From: Tausonia pullulans
Lineage: Eukaryota > Basidiomycota > Tremellomycetes > Cystofilobasidiales > Mrakiaceae
Direction: 5' to 3'
Length of the DNA stretch: 64,000 nucleotides
Assembly (NCBI GenBank): GCA_951802195.1
Contig: OX637633.1
Span: forward strand, 806,001-870,000
Translations under genes and position numbers: made by a program
Shown: in pieces, positions 46,100 through 57,703 of the stretch
Position numbering within the stretch: position 1 is the first letter of the stretch
How the letters are laid out: each line of letters starts with the position of its first letter
Notes under the pieces: generated by a model
The model's database searches: none
Told to the model about the DNA's origin: nothing
What the model saw: the letters and a program-made list of their open reading frames with translations, nothing else

Positions 46100-49000
46100 A
46101 TGGCCTTCACCTTTCTGTGCCAGCCGTGAGTATAATGCTGCTCTCCAATCGTACGGATGAGGCAGGCAGAAAGCAGCAACGCCGCCGTTGACTCACCGCG
46201 CTCGCTCTCGAATCAAGGGGAGAGGACTTCTTCGCCGCCCTCGACGCTCTCGACGCCGACCCAGATATGCAGCCGTCATGGGAGGAGTACCTGTCCGAGG
46301 GAAGACTGGCTCGAGCTGGCAAGACAACGACGACCAGCCCCTCCCATTCAACCCGGACTCGGTGGGGTGGCCGCACCCGACGACATATAGAGCCGGAGGT
46401 CGCAGTCGCTGCTGGCCCGTCGATTGCTATTACTCAGTCTAGGCTGAGGAAGGAGCTGCATCAAGCAGAGGAGGCTGCCTCCTCCAAGCCAGTAACAAGG
46501 TGTCTCCCCCATCGTGGCAGCGTCCCTGACAACGTCACTGGCGGGTCGTCATCGCGACCTGTCACGGGCAATGACAGGCGACCGGTTCCTCCACCCAACA
46601 TTACCGCCACCATTACCACTACCACCACCACCTCCTCCTCCTCCTTCTCCGCTCCCTCCTGTACTTTATCTTCTTCTCTTATTGCTTCCCGCCCCACCTT
46701 ACCTACTCCTGTCGCCTTGGCACCGCCACCGGGCGATTCTCACAACGATTCTCCGTCCGCAGCTTTCGACCCGCCCGATCACTTCAGTTCTCGCCCTAAT
46801 CTCCCACCACCACCGCCCTCTACCCCATCACCAACCCGATCAATCGGAGGCGTTGATTCCCTCAGTGCCCCTCTTCCATCTGCTTGTGCTACTGCCTCGA
46901 CGCAATCGGCATCCGAGCAGGAACAGCAGCTGCCTCCGCCCATTGCCCCCCTTTCCGGCCCCTTATCACTCAGTTTCTCTCATCCTCCGACAGTGGTCTC
47001 CCTCCTTCAGGCAGTCCCTTCCTCGTTGGTCGACTCGATCCCAATGATGTCTCTGTCCTCTGTCACCCTCGCTCGCCCCAACAGCATGCATGCGCACCCC
47101 ACCTCCGGCTTTCAATGCCCAGACTCCATCAACCTCACGACGCCCAGCTCAACCACAGAAGGTGACATCTCTTGTTTTGAAGTCATCTCAACCGCCACCG
47201 CTCCACTCCAGCCCCGGAAGAAGCCGCACCAGTCAAGGAAGGACGCCTTGCCCCGACACCTCCGCAAGATGCGCCTCCCTTTCCCTTTAGCAGACTCGTC
47301 CGCCATACCTGCGCCTTCGGCGCATTCACCCACAGATCCGTCGACATCAATGGCAGCAGGAGTAGCGAACACAATGGGGAAGGGCAAAGGCAAGGGAACC
47401 GTCGCGGGTAACCGCCTCAAGTCCAAGCCGGAGAAGACCCACTCTCACATCAACTTTGAGCGATCTGTCCGGAAGCTCAACAGTGAGCTGGCGCGGGCGT
47501 GGAGCGGCGAAGTGGAGCGAGAGAACCAGGACGATGCGCTTAGAGGATGCAAGATCTATGTTATCTGGAGCGCCCAAGATCTCATCCTTCAGAGAGAACT
47601 TCTCTGGCTTATAAAGGTGGGTCGACGTGGGTCACGCCAAATCAGCTTCCAGATGATCTAATCCTTCATCCGCCGCGTCCTTCTTAGATGTCCCTCCTCG
47701 GCTCCGAGATCCGTACCAAGTTCGATGAGGACGACGTCACGCATGCCATCCTTGCCGACCCGCAGAAAGTTCAGCCCAAAGACGTTCTCCGCGAGCACGG
47801 TTATAACACTGTGGCAGCCCTCCCAAAGACCGTCCACTTCGTCAAGGACACCTGGATCGAAGAGTGTCTCAAGGTGGGGACGCTTTTTGCTCGAGACGAT
47901 AGCGCGCCTGACAGTCAGCTCTTCCCCAAATAGAACAAGACAAGGGTCCCTGAGAACGACCATCTCATCTTCTGGCAGCAGCAGCAGACGAATTTCCTCG
48001 TCCGGAACGATCAATCTGCTGCCGCACTGGCGATTCACCTTGCCTCCCAGGAATTTGACTCGTAAGCTGCTCCTTGTCATTACACTCATCGAGTCTTGAT
48101 TTGCTCACTCCCTGCCCCACTCCTCCCAGCTCTGGAGCTGTCGTCACCTCAACCTCCGCCATCGACTTCTCCGCCCAGCAACCGACCTACAGCCATCGTC
48201 CGACCCTCGTCGCCAACGCCGAAGAACGATTGGAGATCGCCCTCACACGCCGAGCAGATTTCCCCCTTGCTGTCGCCGAATCCTCCTCCTCCCGCCGTCC
48301 TCCCCGTCTACGATCTCCTCGGGCAGACTCGCAAGACTCGTTGTCGTCCTCCTGGGAGCGGCGGAGGGAGTCCGACCCCGTCTCAGAGTGTACAATGAGC
48401 GGGGAGAGGCAGCCTTCTGCCAGTTTTTTCCGCCCTAAGCAGATGAAGGCCGATGAGCTGGACGAGGTTATTGCAAAGGTTCAGGCAGACGAGGTGGGAT
48501 TTCGCCTCTCTTTACTACTATTGGGTCACCCACCCGTCTGAGTTTGCCTTTCGGTATTAGGTCACAAGAAATGAGCTCGCAGATGACGACTCTGACTCGG
48601 ACGACCCCAAGGCAGCTGCTGCATTCCTGAAGCGCAAGCGGCGTGAGCAGCACGAGGTTCGTCCATGAAACTCTCATCTCGGATCCTTGGCCCCCTCCCC
48701 CAATGTCGCGTCAGAATCTCTCAATTCTCATCACCAACTTTTAACCCTGATGATAACAGGCGAACGAGGCAGCTGGGGGCGTCTTCCGTTGCCAGCGGTC
48801 TAACAAGGGGACCGTCGTTCAGGGTCCCAACGAGTTCATTGCCTTAGAGGTCTGCCACTACATCTGCGCTTTCTCCTCATCCCCTCTGCTTATAAGGTTT
48901 TGTCTCTCAGTTGGAGAAGATCGGCACGATCGAGGCGAACCGACCCGCGCTGAGCGATAGCGACAATTTCCGCAAGCAAAGTTACGGAAAAGTCGCTGGG

Positions 49001-50789
49001 GTCATCCGCAACCATCCGGTCCCGATCATGACGTACCAACAAGCGTGCAACATCCGAGGAGTGGGCTCCAAAACGGCACAAAAGGTGCGGAGCAGAGCGT
49101 CTTTACTTCTCTGATCTTCTTCTAACTTGAGGCATTGAGATCAGATTTGGGAGATTATTACCACGGGAACGAGTCGGAAGCTTGCGGTCCTCGAGCAAGA
49201 CCCTCAGCACGCGGTCGCTCGACTGTTGACCGGCATTTAGTGAGGCTATCTTCTTCCTATCTGTGTCCAAACAGTAACCAACGCTTGCCCCTCCCTCGCG
49301 CCTGATCTCGCTCATTAGCGGTATCGGTAGCTCGCCATTCCTCCTCCCTCACTTCCGAATACTTTTTTCTGATCCCGACCGTCTACTCCAGGCGGCAAGC
49401 GTGCTCAGGAGCTCTACAATCGTGGAGCGAGGACGCTCGAGGACCTCCGGTCGGATCCAAGGAGGTGGGGGCTTTCTGCCACCAACGTGGTGCGTCTGCA
49501 CACAACGGCTTCGTGGTCTCTCATCACTTAGACTGACGACCTCAGACTATCTGACTCTAGATCGGACTCGATCACTATTCCGGTCAGTATCTGCTTGCTT
49601 TCTCAATGTCCGACGCGCTGACGTCCGCTTTCGGCCTGCCTGCACACCAGATCTTCAGCGTGAGTGGGCCTAACGACACCATGATTCTAGCTCGTCTACA
49701 TGCATACAAGCTCCCCATTTTTCAGAGCGCATCCCCCGTGCCGAAATCCAGTCCCTCTTCGACGTCGTCCAAACTGTTGTCCATGCGATCGACTCGACCG
49801 TCGAATGCACGCTCATGGGTTCCTTCCGACGAGGCGCCCTGGACTGTGGCGATATTGACATCCTCCTCATTCGAGAGCATGATTACGCGAGCGCTAGCAA
49901 CGATTCTTTGATGCAGAGCTCGGGTGGTGTTTCAGGTGCGATGGTGGCGCTTGGTTTCCTCGTCCACATGCAGCCGGACGCTGACAGCCCGATTCTTTGA
50001 CGGAACAAGTAAACTTCCTCCCCCGCCTCCTCAAGGAGCTCTACGCTCGTTCCTTCCTCGTCTCCGACGTTCTTCCCCGTTCTCTTCCCCCCTATCTGCT
50101 TGCGGTCTCGGGCCTCTGATTCCCATCCCTCCTCCCCGCTTCTCCAGCTCTTCGTCTCGAGTGACCCCTCTGCTAACGAGCAAGTCTATCACGGCCTTTG
50201 TCGCCTCTCCCCGTCCAACCGTGTCAGGCGGATCGACTTCCTCCAGGTGCCAGTTGAGCAGAGAGGGGCAGCGCTCATCTATTTTACGGGTGCGTCAGAC
50301 TGGAGATCCATGAAGGCTGCTCCGGGACTAACCTGCCCTCGTTCTCTGTGTTGGAGCCAGGCAATGATTACGTATGTCACCTTTTCCTTCTGCAATGTCA
50401 TGCTGTGGCATTGACAGTCCTTTTCCGCTCCCGCCCCCCTGCAGTTCAACCGCTCGATCCGACTCCTCGCCAACAGGAAGGGCTTTTCGCTCAACCAACG
50501 CGGTGGGTTTCTCTCCTCTGAAATTCAAGTGAGCTCGGATGGCTTTGAATCTGACGCTAGTGCGGACTGCTAGGGCTCTTCCATGGAATCGCGCGGGACA
50601 AGCAGAAGCAGAAGGTCACCCAGGGTGAGTCTCATCTCACGCCTATACGCCGTCTCTTTCTGTGGGAGGGTTGGGAGGCTGACGTATGGTTGAACGGTGG
50701 CAGGCACGCTCGTCGCGAGTCGGACCGAGGAGGAGATCTTTGATGTGCTTGGGGTGAGGTGGCGGCCGCCGGAGGAGAGAATTTGCTGA
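46100..50789 (+). CDS. POL4: Family X DNA polymerase (Pol IV / lambda-mu type)
   Basis: This is a gap-filling polymerase for non-homologous end joining and base excision repair. Exon 1 (46100-46125, 26 nt) joins at 46217 to give MAFTFLCQPGEDFFAALDAL. A long Ser/Thr/Pro-rich linker follows, then a BRCT domain (LRGCKIYVIWSAQDLILQRE to TVHFVKDTWIEECLK, about 47540-47875). The Pol X core has the 8-kDa domain (IGTIEANRPALSDSDNFRKQ), a helix-hairpin-helix (NIRGVGSKTAQKIWEII) and the fingers (GIGKRAQELYNRGARTLEDL). The palm has GSFRRGALDCGDIDILL with two metal Asp, and RRIDFLQVP with the third. YFTGNDYFNRSIR follows. The C-terminus is RWRPPEERIC. The BRCT plus Pol X order is that of Pol4/lambda/mu. 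Many short introns. The N-terminal join is my inference from phase and sites. Confidence 0.92.
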
Positions 50790-51962
50790 AATCTGAGGTC
50801 GGATGAAGCGGAGGACAGAGGGGAATGTGAAGGCATACGACACAATACGGCACAATATGACTTGCGCGACGCGCGTGCGAGAAATGGGTGAGCTCCAGTG
50901 GAAAGGGCACTCACGCCGCCAGATCCGCGACAGATGAGGGCGCAGTCGCGCGCGCGTGGGTTCCTGAGCCACAAGCTATTGGCATGATAGACCAGCGGCC
51001 AGCGCAAGGATATTCTCCTCCGAGCGAGTGATGTGATGAAGATGGCCAGCTCAAAAGCGCTGCCACATCTCAGGAAGGAGAGTGCGTGTGAAAGTTTCCA
51101 ACGAGAGCAAGTCGAAAGTCTCACGGTCGACGGCCCTCCACCATCCTCCCGTCTCGCGCGCCTCGCCTGCCCTGTCGCTGGCTCACGCTGGCTGGCCCCT
51201 TGCCCGCCAGCCCTCTTCCCTCTCTCCCTTGACCTTCGACCTTCTCCCGCTCGCGGCCACCCACCCTTTCCCCCCTCCGACCTACCCTTACTCATCCCTC
51301 TCCGCCTCACCCCGCGCACATCGACAGCAAGGTGAGAACCCCCTTCCTCCTTCGCCAGCCAGCCAGCCCGGCAGCCCAGGAGGAGGACCCGCGCGCGCGA
51401 GCTCTTCAGCCCACACCACAACCGAGCGTCCGGTCATCGTCCTCGCGTCCACTGCCGGTCCAAAGATGACCGCGGTGCCTTGCCTTGGCCTCCTGAGAGC
51501 CCAGGGCCCTACGTTGAGGCCTACTGCCGTCTTGGCGAGTTCGCAGACCGTGCGACCTGCTACTTCCGTCCTCTCCCTCCCTCGTCGTCTCTGGCGACAA
51601 GGCGGCGGGTCGTCGCCCTTGTCGCCCTGTCTCGTCCGTAGTCGAGCACCACCTCGATTGGATCGCAGACTATTCCGAAGATTCTCCTTCTCACTCGAGC
51701 AGGTGTCTCGTTGGCGATCCAGCTTTCTTTCCACGTAGTCGGATCCAGATCGAAAGGAGGAGGCCACCCTGACTGACATCTCTCGTCCTCCCTTCCCTCT
51801 CCTTTTCCACGCTCGTTCGCTCTCTCTCAACCTTCCTCCTTCTCCTTGTCGCCACCTTGGAACACTTGCTCGCTGCCCCGCCCCCTCCTCTTCTGCCGGC
51901 CCACCACAGAGAGGTCCCCGCACCCCGCTTCCTGCCCTCGTTTAACCAAACCCCGCCCGCTC
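50790..51962. other. NST1 upstream region
   Basis: This 1.17-kb gap is pyrimidine-rich on the plus strand, especially 51170-51960, like long fungal leader and promoter sequence. Long frames on both strands are Pro/Ser/Arg-rich and lack domains. No separate gene is supported. Confidence 0.6.
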
Positions 51963-54900
51963 ATGGCGAACAAGACTTCCGCGCACGTCCAACCGAACGC
52001 CTCCGCCAACGGTCGACTCGCCGCGGCGACTGCTGCTCTTTCTCCTTCTGCTTCTGCTGCTCAACAACAACAGCAGCAGCAGCAGCCAGCCACGACAACG
52101 ACGACGAACTCGTCCAAGAAGGCCAAGAAGAAGAAGGCCAAGAGGGCCGCCCAGGCCGCGGCTGCCAGCGCCGGCGGCGGTCTCGACGGTCAGGACAATC
52201 CCCTCGTCGGCGGTGGACCCAGTCAGGACGACTTTTACGATGACGAAGACGATCTACCGGAACTCGAGACGCCCGTTTCGGTACTTCCAGCGAGCAGCTT
52301 CCCTTACCCGCCAGGAGGATACCCAACCTCGGGCCTCAACGGCGCCATGGGCGCAGCCTTCGGAGGGGTCGTCAGCGGTCTCGACTACTCGGCGTCCGGT
52401 CTTAGCCCATCCGCGCACGCTGACCTCGTCAACACCGCGACGGAGCTTTACCGTCGAATGGAGGACCCTTCGTTCGGCGAGACGGAGGAGTACTGGACGT
52501 CACTCCCGAGCCATCTGAGGAACTTCATCCGGAACGCTCTCCCAATCTCGCCCTCGGGGGCCTTTCCGAGCCTACCACCGCATGCCGCGAGCCCCGGCGG
52601 CGCCAACGTTGGTTTGAACGCAGCTCAGACTCGGTCCTCCGGCCAGCAGCAGCAACAGCTGCAGGGCTCGGACGGCGTTGGGGTAGCTGGCGGAGGCGGT
52701 CGACCAGCGAACACTACGATGCTCGCGATGGCCCAGCAGATCGTCTCCGCCGCTCACGCCGGAGCCCGCAACGGGTCTGTCCTTCCTCCCAACGCCGTCC
52801 TCCCCCCCGGAGCGTTTGACCCTGCGTCGTTGGACTTTGCGTTCCAGCCTCATCCGGACCACCACCACCACTTGCTTCCGCTCGACGCTCACCACCACCA
52901 CCCTTCGGACGGCGGGCAGTACGCCCGGAACGGCTCGCACGGACATGGTGGCTACGTCACGAGCGCGGGGGTTGTCATGCTGGACGAACGAGACCCGGAG
53001 GAATACGACAGGTGCGTCTAGCTTACAAATAGTTGGTTTTCTTCCCCTTGGTGGGTCTGACAGTCTCCTTTCCCTCCTTTGACAGCGCCGATGAGCTTGA
53101 CGACGACGTCTACTCTGACGACGCCCGCTACCACTCGCATCAGGAGGCACTTGCCACCCAGCAGCAGCATATGCAGCAACAGCAGCTTCTCAATGGCATT
53201 GCCGGCGGTGGTGAGACGGGCGGAAAGAAGAAGAACAAGAAGAAGAAGAAGAAGAACGGGGGAGTCAACGCCGCTGCGGCAGCAGGAGCAGCAGCGGCTG
53301 TAGCAGCTGCAGCTGCCGCGGCCGTTGGAGGGCTTCTCCCACCGGCACCTCCACCGCCAGTGCCGACCCCACCAACGCCTGTTCAGCAGCAGCAGTCGCA
53401 GACGCGACAGTCAACGCCGCTCCCGCCATCTTCTCGCGCAGAGGGCAAGAAGCCCATGCCCTACGCGCCACCACCTCCTTCAGCGAACGCCAACAACCAG
53501 GCTCCTCCGAGTAGCAGAGCGCCGACAGCGAACTACAACGCCGCTCTCCCGCCGACACCAGCGACGCCGGCAGTTGCCCAGCAGGAGGCGCTCGCGCCTG
53601 CTCGATCCGCCCGAGCAGCAGGAAAGGCACCATCGACGGCGCCGCCGCCGAACCCTGGTGGACATACGCACTCGCATGCGGGTGGTGGTGGTGGTGGTGG
53701 CTCGACGGGTAGCAAGGCCTCCACGCCATTAGCCGGGAAGGCCAAGGCTGGGAGTCATCATCAGGCTCCTCTGACGCCGGCCAAGATCTGGAGCACGTCG
53801 TCCCTCGAGGAGCGTGAGCGGATCAAGGACTTTTGGCTAGGGCTTGATGAGCGTGAGAGGCGGGCGCTCGTGAGAGTTGAGAAAGAGGCGGTCCTCAAGA
53901 AGATGAAGGATCAGCAGAAGCACTCGTGCGGGTGCGCTGTCTGTGGGCGGAAGAGGTTTGTCGCTATAGCCCGGGTTTTAACACCTTGGCCACCCACTAA
54001 TTTCCATATGTCGCTTCTTCTTTCTAACCTCTCAGGACGGCGATTGAGGAAGAGCTCGAAGTCCTTTACGAGGCATACTACGACGAGCTCGAGCAATATG
54101 CCCACCACCAGCAGCAGTACGCCGCCTCGGGCGGGACGATCCCTCCTCCCGCAGGACCGGGCCCTTTCCCCGGATCGGTCGAGCTCGACCGGAACGGGGC
54201 TCTCATCCGGGCGGATCACCTCGCGCCTCAGCACGGGGCGCTGCCTCAGACGAGACAGCCGGTATCAGGACAGATAGCTGCGCGGGGAGGGAGGGGTGGC
54301 GCTCAGCAGGCTGCGCAGGAGACTTACGACATTGATGGTGATGAGGAGGACGAGGAGGATGAGGAGGAGTATTCAGATGAGGGCGTTGAGGATGACGAGG
54401 AGGTGCGTCATCGTTCTCTCGCTAGGCTGAGGGACGCCGCCTTGCTGACCTTGCTCCTTGCGCTGACAGGACGAGGATGACCTGGAAGACGAGGAGGAAG
54501 AGGATCTCCGGCACCAACAGCAGCAGCAGCGCAAGGCCGCCAACGGTCACCCTCAGCAACAGCTCAAGACGCCCGCCAACCAGCCCAAGGCACCAGGTGA
54601 CGGCCAGGACCCCTCGGGTGGCGACCCGAGCGACTTTTTCCGTTTTGGAGGCCCGTTGACGACCGTCAAGGGTGGGTCGCACTCTATTCCCGCGTCTCCC
54701 CTCCCCCCGTTCCTTTTGGGGGGCTTACGCTGAGCTTCTTTTTTTCACCCTACCCCAACCCTTTCCTTCCCTCTCACGCCCAAGGAGGCATCCTCACGGT
54801 CGCCGACGACTTGCTGAAGAACGATGGCCAGAAGTTCCTCGAGATGATGGAGCAGCTCGCCGAGCGTCGGATGCAACGCGAGGAGGAGGCCGCTCTGTCT

Positions 54901-55969
54901 GTTGAGGAGGACGACAGCGAAGACGAGGACGACGATGGCGAGGCCGATGACTGTGACGACGGCGAGGACGAGGATGACGAGGACGACGAGGATGATGACG
55001 AAGTAAGAGAGAGGACGAGCTCTCGGCGTTTGGGAGTCAGCTCGCTGACGATGTCATCGATCTTTCCCCAGGACGACGAGGAGCCCCTCTCGGACGAGCA
55101 GAAGATGGAGGAGGGCCGCCGTATGTTCCAGATCTTCGCCGCTCGCATGTTTGAGCAGCGGGTCCTCCAGGCGTACCGCGAGAAAGTCGCTCAAGAACGT
55201 CAGCTCCAGCTTCTTCGCGAGCTCGAGGACGAGGACTCGGCTGCCCGGGCGAAGGAGGCCAAGAAGGCGCTCGAGAATCAGAAGAAGAAGGACAAGAAGC
55301 GGTTTGTCCAGACACGCGGGTTGGTGAGAGGAAGGGCGCCTTGATTGACTTCTTCCATTCCACAGTCTCCAGAAGCTTGCCAAGGACGAGGAGAAGGCTC
55401 GCAAAGAGGCCGCCACGAAGGCCGAGGCTGAGGCTGCGAGGGCCAAGCAGGAGGCGCACGATCGCGAGGTCGCGAAGCGACGCGAGGACGAGCGTCTTAA
55501 GCGCGAGACCGAGCGGCGGGCACGGGCGGACGAACAGGCGCGCAAAGAGGAGGAAAAGAAGAAGCGACAAGCGGAGGAGCGCGAGCGAGAGGCCGAGCAG
55601 CAGCGCAAGAAACGCGAGCGGGAGGAGAAGGCTCGGCTCGAGCGGGAGCAGCGGGAGAAGGAGCGCAAGGAGAAGGAGGAGCGGGACAAGGCCGAGCAGA
55701 CGAAGCGCGAGGCCGAGGACCGCGAGCGCAAGGCGCGCGAGGAGGAGGCTCGACGGGAGCAGCTCCGGAAGGAGAAGGAAACTCGCGACCTGGCCGACAA
55801 GCTGCAGCAGCAGAAGACGCTTGAGGCTCAGCGGGTTGCCGCCCAGAAGGCGACGCAGCTTAAGCAGCAGCAGAAGGCCGCCGCTGTTGCTGCTGCCCAG
55901 CAGACCCGCGTCGTTGCCCAGCAGCAACAGCAGCAGCAACAACAGCAACAGCAGCAACAGCAGCAGCAA

Positions 55970-56001
<32 letters not shown>

Positions 56002-57337
56002 GCTAGCCTCTTCGTCCCCGCGAAAGCCTCAGCAGCAACAACAGCAGCAACAGCAATCGCCAGGTGCCGCGGGACCTTCCTCGCTTAACAAGCCTCAGCA
56101 GCAACAGCAACAGCAGCAGCAGATCCAGCAGATCCAGCAGCAGCCAGCTTCCTCCCCCTCTCAGCCTCCCCGCATCCAGCAACAGCAGCCTTCTCACCTC
56201 GGCGGCCCTCCCACTGCCCACCGGAACCTCAACGCACCGATGCACCCTCAGTCCCACGGCCCTCCGAATCCTCAGAGTATGGCGCAGCCCGTGCAGTTTT
56301 CGCGTCAGATGCCGCCAATGCACTCCCAGCAGGCTCAGTCGTCCTTCCAGGGCATGCCCTTCGCCAACAATCCTCAGCAGGGACTTCCCCCGCGACCTCC
56401 GAACACCTCTTACCCGGCTGTCTTCGGTATGGGTGGGCCAGCGGGACCCTCGGGCTTCCCTCAGCAGCCCCCCGGGTCTCTTCGCCAGCAGCCTGGTAGA
56501 CCCACACGGCCGTCGCCTCCAGCGCAGTCTTCCTCGCTTGGTCCCTCAACTCCCCTCGGTATGGGCTTCCCGAGCTCGAGCAGGCTACCTTCTCTGGGCA
56601 CTAGCCAGGGCGGCCATGACCTCATGTCGGGGGGAATCCCCTTCTCCGGTCACTCGCGACGTTCTTCGCACCACGACCCGACCGGTGGGCCGCTGTCCTC
56701 TGGGATCATCGGCTCCGGACCTTCCTCTTCTTCGACCTCGCTGCCGCGACCCTCGTCTGGGTCGGGCTCGATGCCGGATTTCCCTCGTGCTCCAGGTCCG
56801 ATCCAGCCGATTGGCCGGCCAGGCCACTCGCTCCTCGATGCCGTCAACGAGACCGCGCCCTCGTCCAGTGCGTCGTCTATGCGACGCTCACCGAGCCCAG
56901 ACGCTATCTTTGGCTCATCCGCTCTCGGAGGCGACGACGACGAATTCATCCCTCGCCGGCCGTCGTCCTCCGTCGCGGTCTCTGGCTGGGGTGCCGCACC
57001 CGGTCCCGCGAGCTCGACAACGCTCGCCCCGAGTCCCTGGGCTGCGAGCGCCTTCTCATCGCCCATCCCAAGTGCAGCGAGCATCTCGGGCATCTGGGCC
57101 GGCTCTGGCGCATCGGCGGCCCCCGGTGCGGGCCTCGTCGGCCCCGGCGCCGGTCCTGGGTCAGCCATTGGTGGCGGCCTCGCGGGCAGTGTGGGAGCGA
57201 TTGGCCGAGGGGGTCCGACGTGGACGACACCGAGCCCGCCGTTTGGCCACGCCAGTGTGGTCGGCGCAGGCTCGCGATACGCCATCCCTAGCTCGATCGG
57301 GTCGGACCAGAGGTATCCGAGCTCGCCTTCTCGGTAA
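51963..57337 (+). CDS. NST1: Nst1-like stress response protein
   Basis: Nst1 is a fungal coiled-coil protein linked to salt tolerance, and it associates with splicing and P-body factors. From [20 protein letters not shown] onward the order is family-typical: a Lys-rich [12 protein letters not shown], the helical segment [20 protein letters not shown] and [11 protein letters not shown], a His-rich segment, another Lys run ([13 protein letters not shown]) and poly-Ala. The conserved core is [40 protein letters not shown] and [20 protein letters not shown]. Acidic Asp/Glu tracts follow, then [20 protein letters not shown] and [14 protein letters not shown] very long charged coiled coil ([20 protein letters not shown]) leads to poly-Gln and a Gly/Pro/Ser tail. 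Introns near 53010, 53955, 54400, 54675, 55000 and 55300 are short. The gene is full length and intact. Confidence 0.93.
55916..56142 (+). repeat. CAG/CAA poly-glutamine tracts in NST1
   Basis: Three runs of mixed CAG and CAA codons encode poly-Gln of about 28, 9 and 9 residues, separated by short Ser/Pro linkers. The antisense strand reads as a long poly-Leu frame, which is an artefact. Confidence 0.92.
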
Positions 57338-57703
57338 GGGTCGTCGAACATCGGGCAGGCGGGTTGGTCGTTGATCGTTGAGTATGCAAGCGGCTGATGA
57401 GGAGGGGTTGAATGGTAAAGGTAAAGGAGGAGGAAGGGGTTATCTCGTTTTCGTTGAACTCTTGTCTGTTTCTTTCTGTCTCTCTCTCCGTTGTCGTTTC
57501 GCCCTGCTTTTCCCATTCTCTGCCTCTCCGCACCATGTTCGCCGTCTCGTCTCATCTCTCTCCGTTTTCCTTACTCCCTCTCTAGCTCTTTCCTCTCTTC
57601 TTTCCCCATGACAATCATTCGCATGTCCCATCAGACCGGCTGGGATCATTTTTTTTCTCTTTCTCATGCGCCGCAGAAAGACACAGACGGGACATGGAAT
57701 CAT
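57338..57703. other. Convergent 3' regions of NST1 and DIS3
   Basis: This gap contains CT-rich sequence and T-runs (57650-57661). No coding potential is supported. Confidence 0.65.

Noticed and set aside
50570-51421. 283-codon minus-strand frame upstream of NST1
   Set aside because: It overlaps the POL4 3' end and CT-rich leader sequence. Its composition is low-complexity Arg/Ser/Gly.
55037-55981. 314-codon minus-strand frame of poly-Leu/Arg
   Set aside because: It is the antisense of the NST1 coiled coil and poly-Gln. The Leu runs come from CTG/TTG complements of CAG/CAA.
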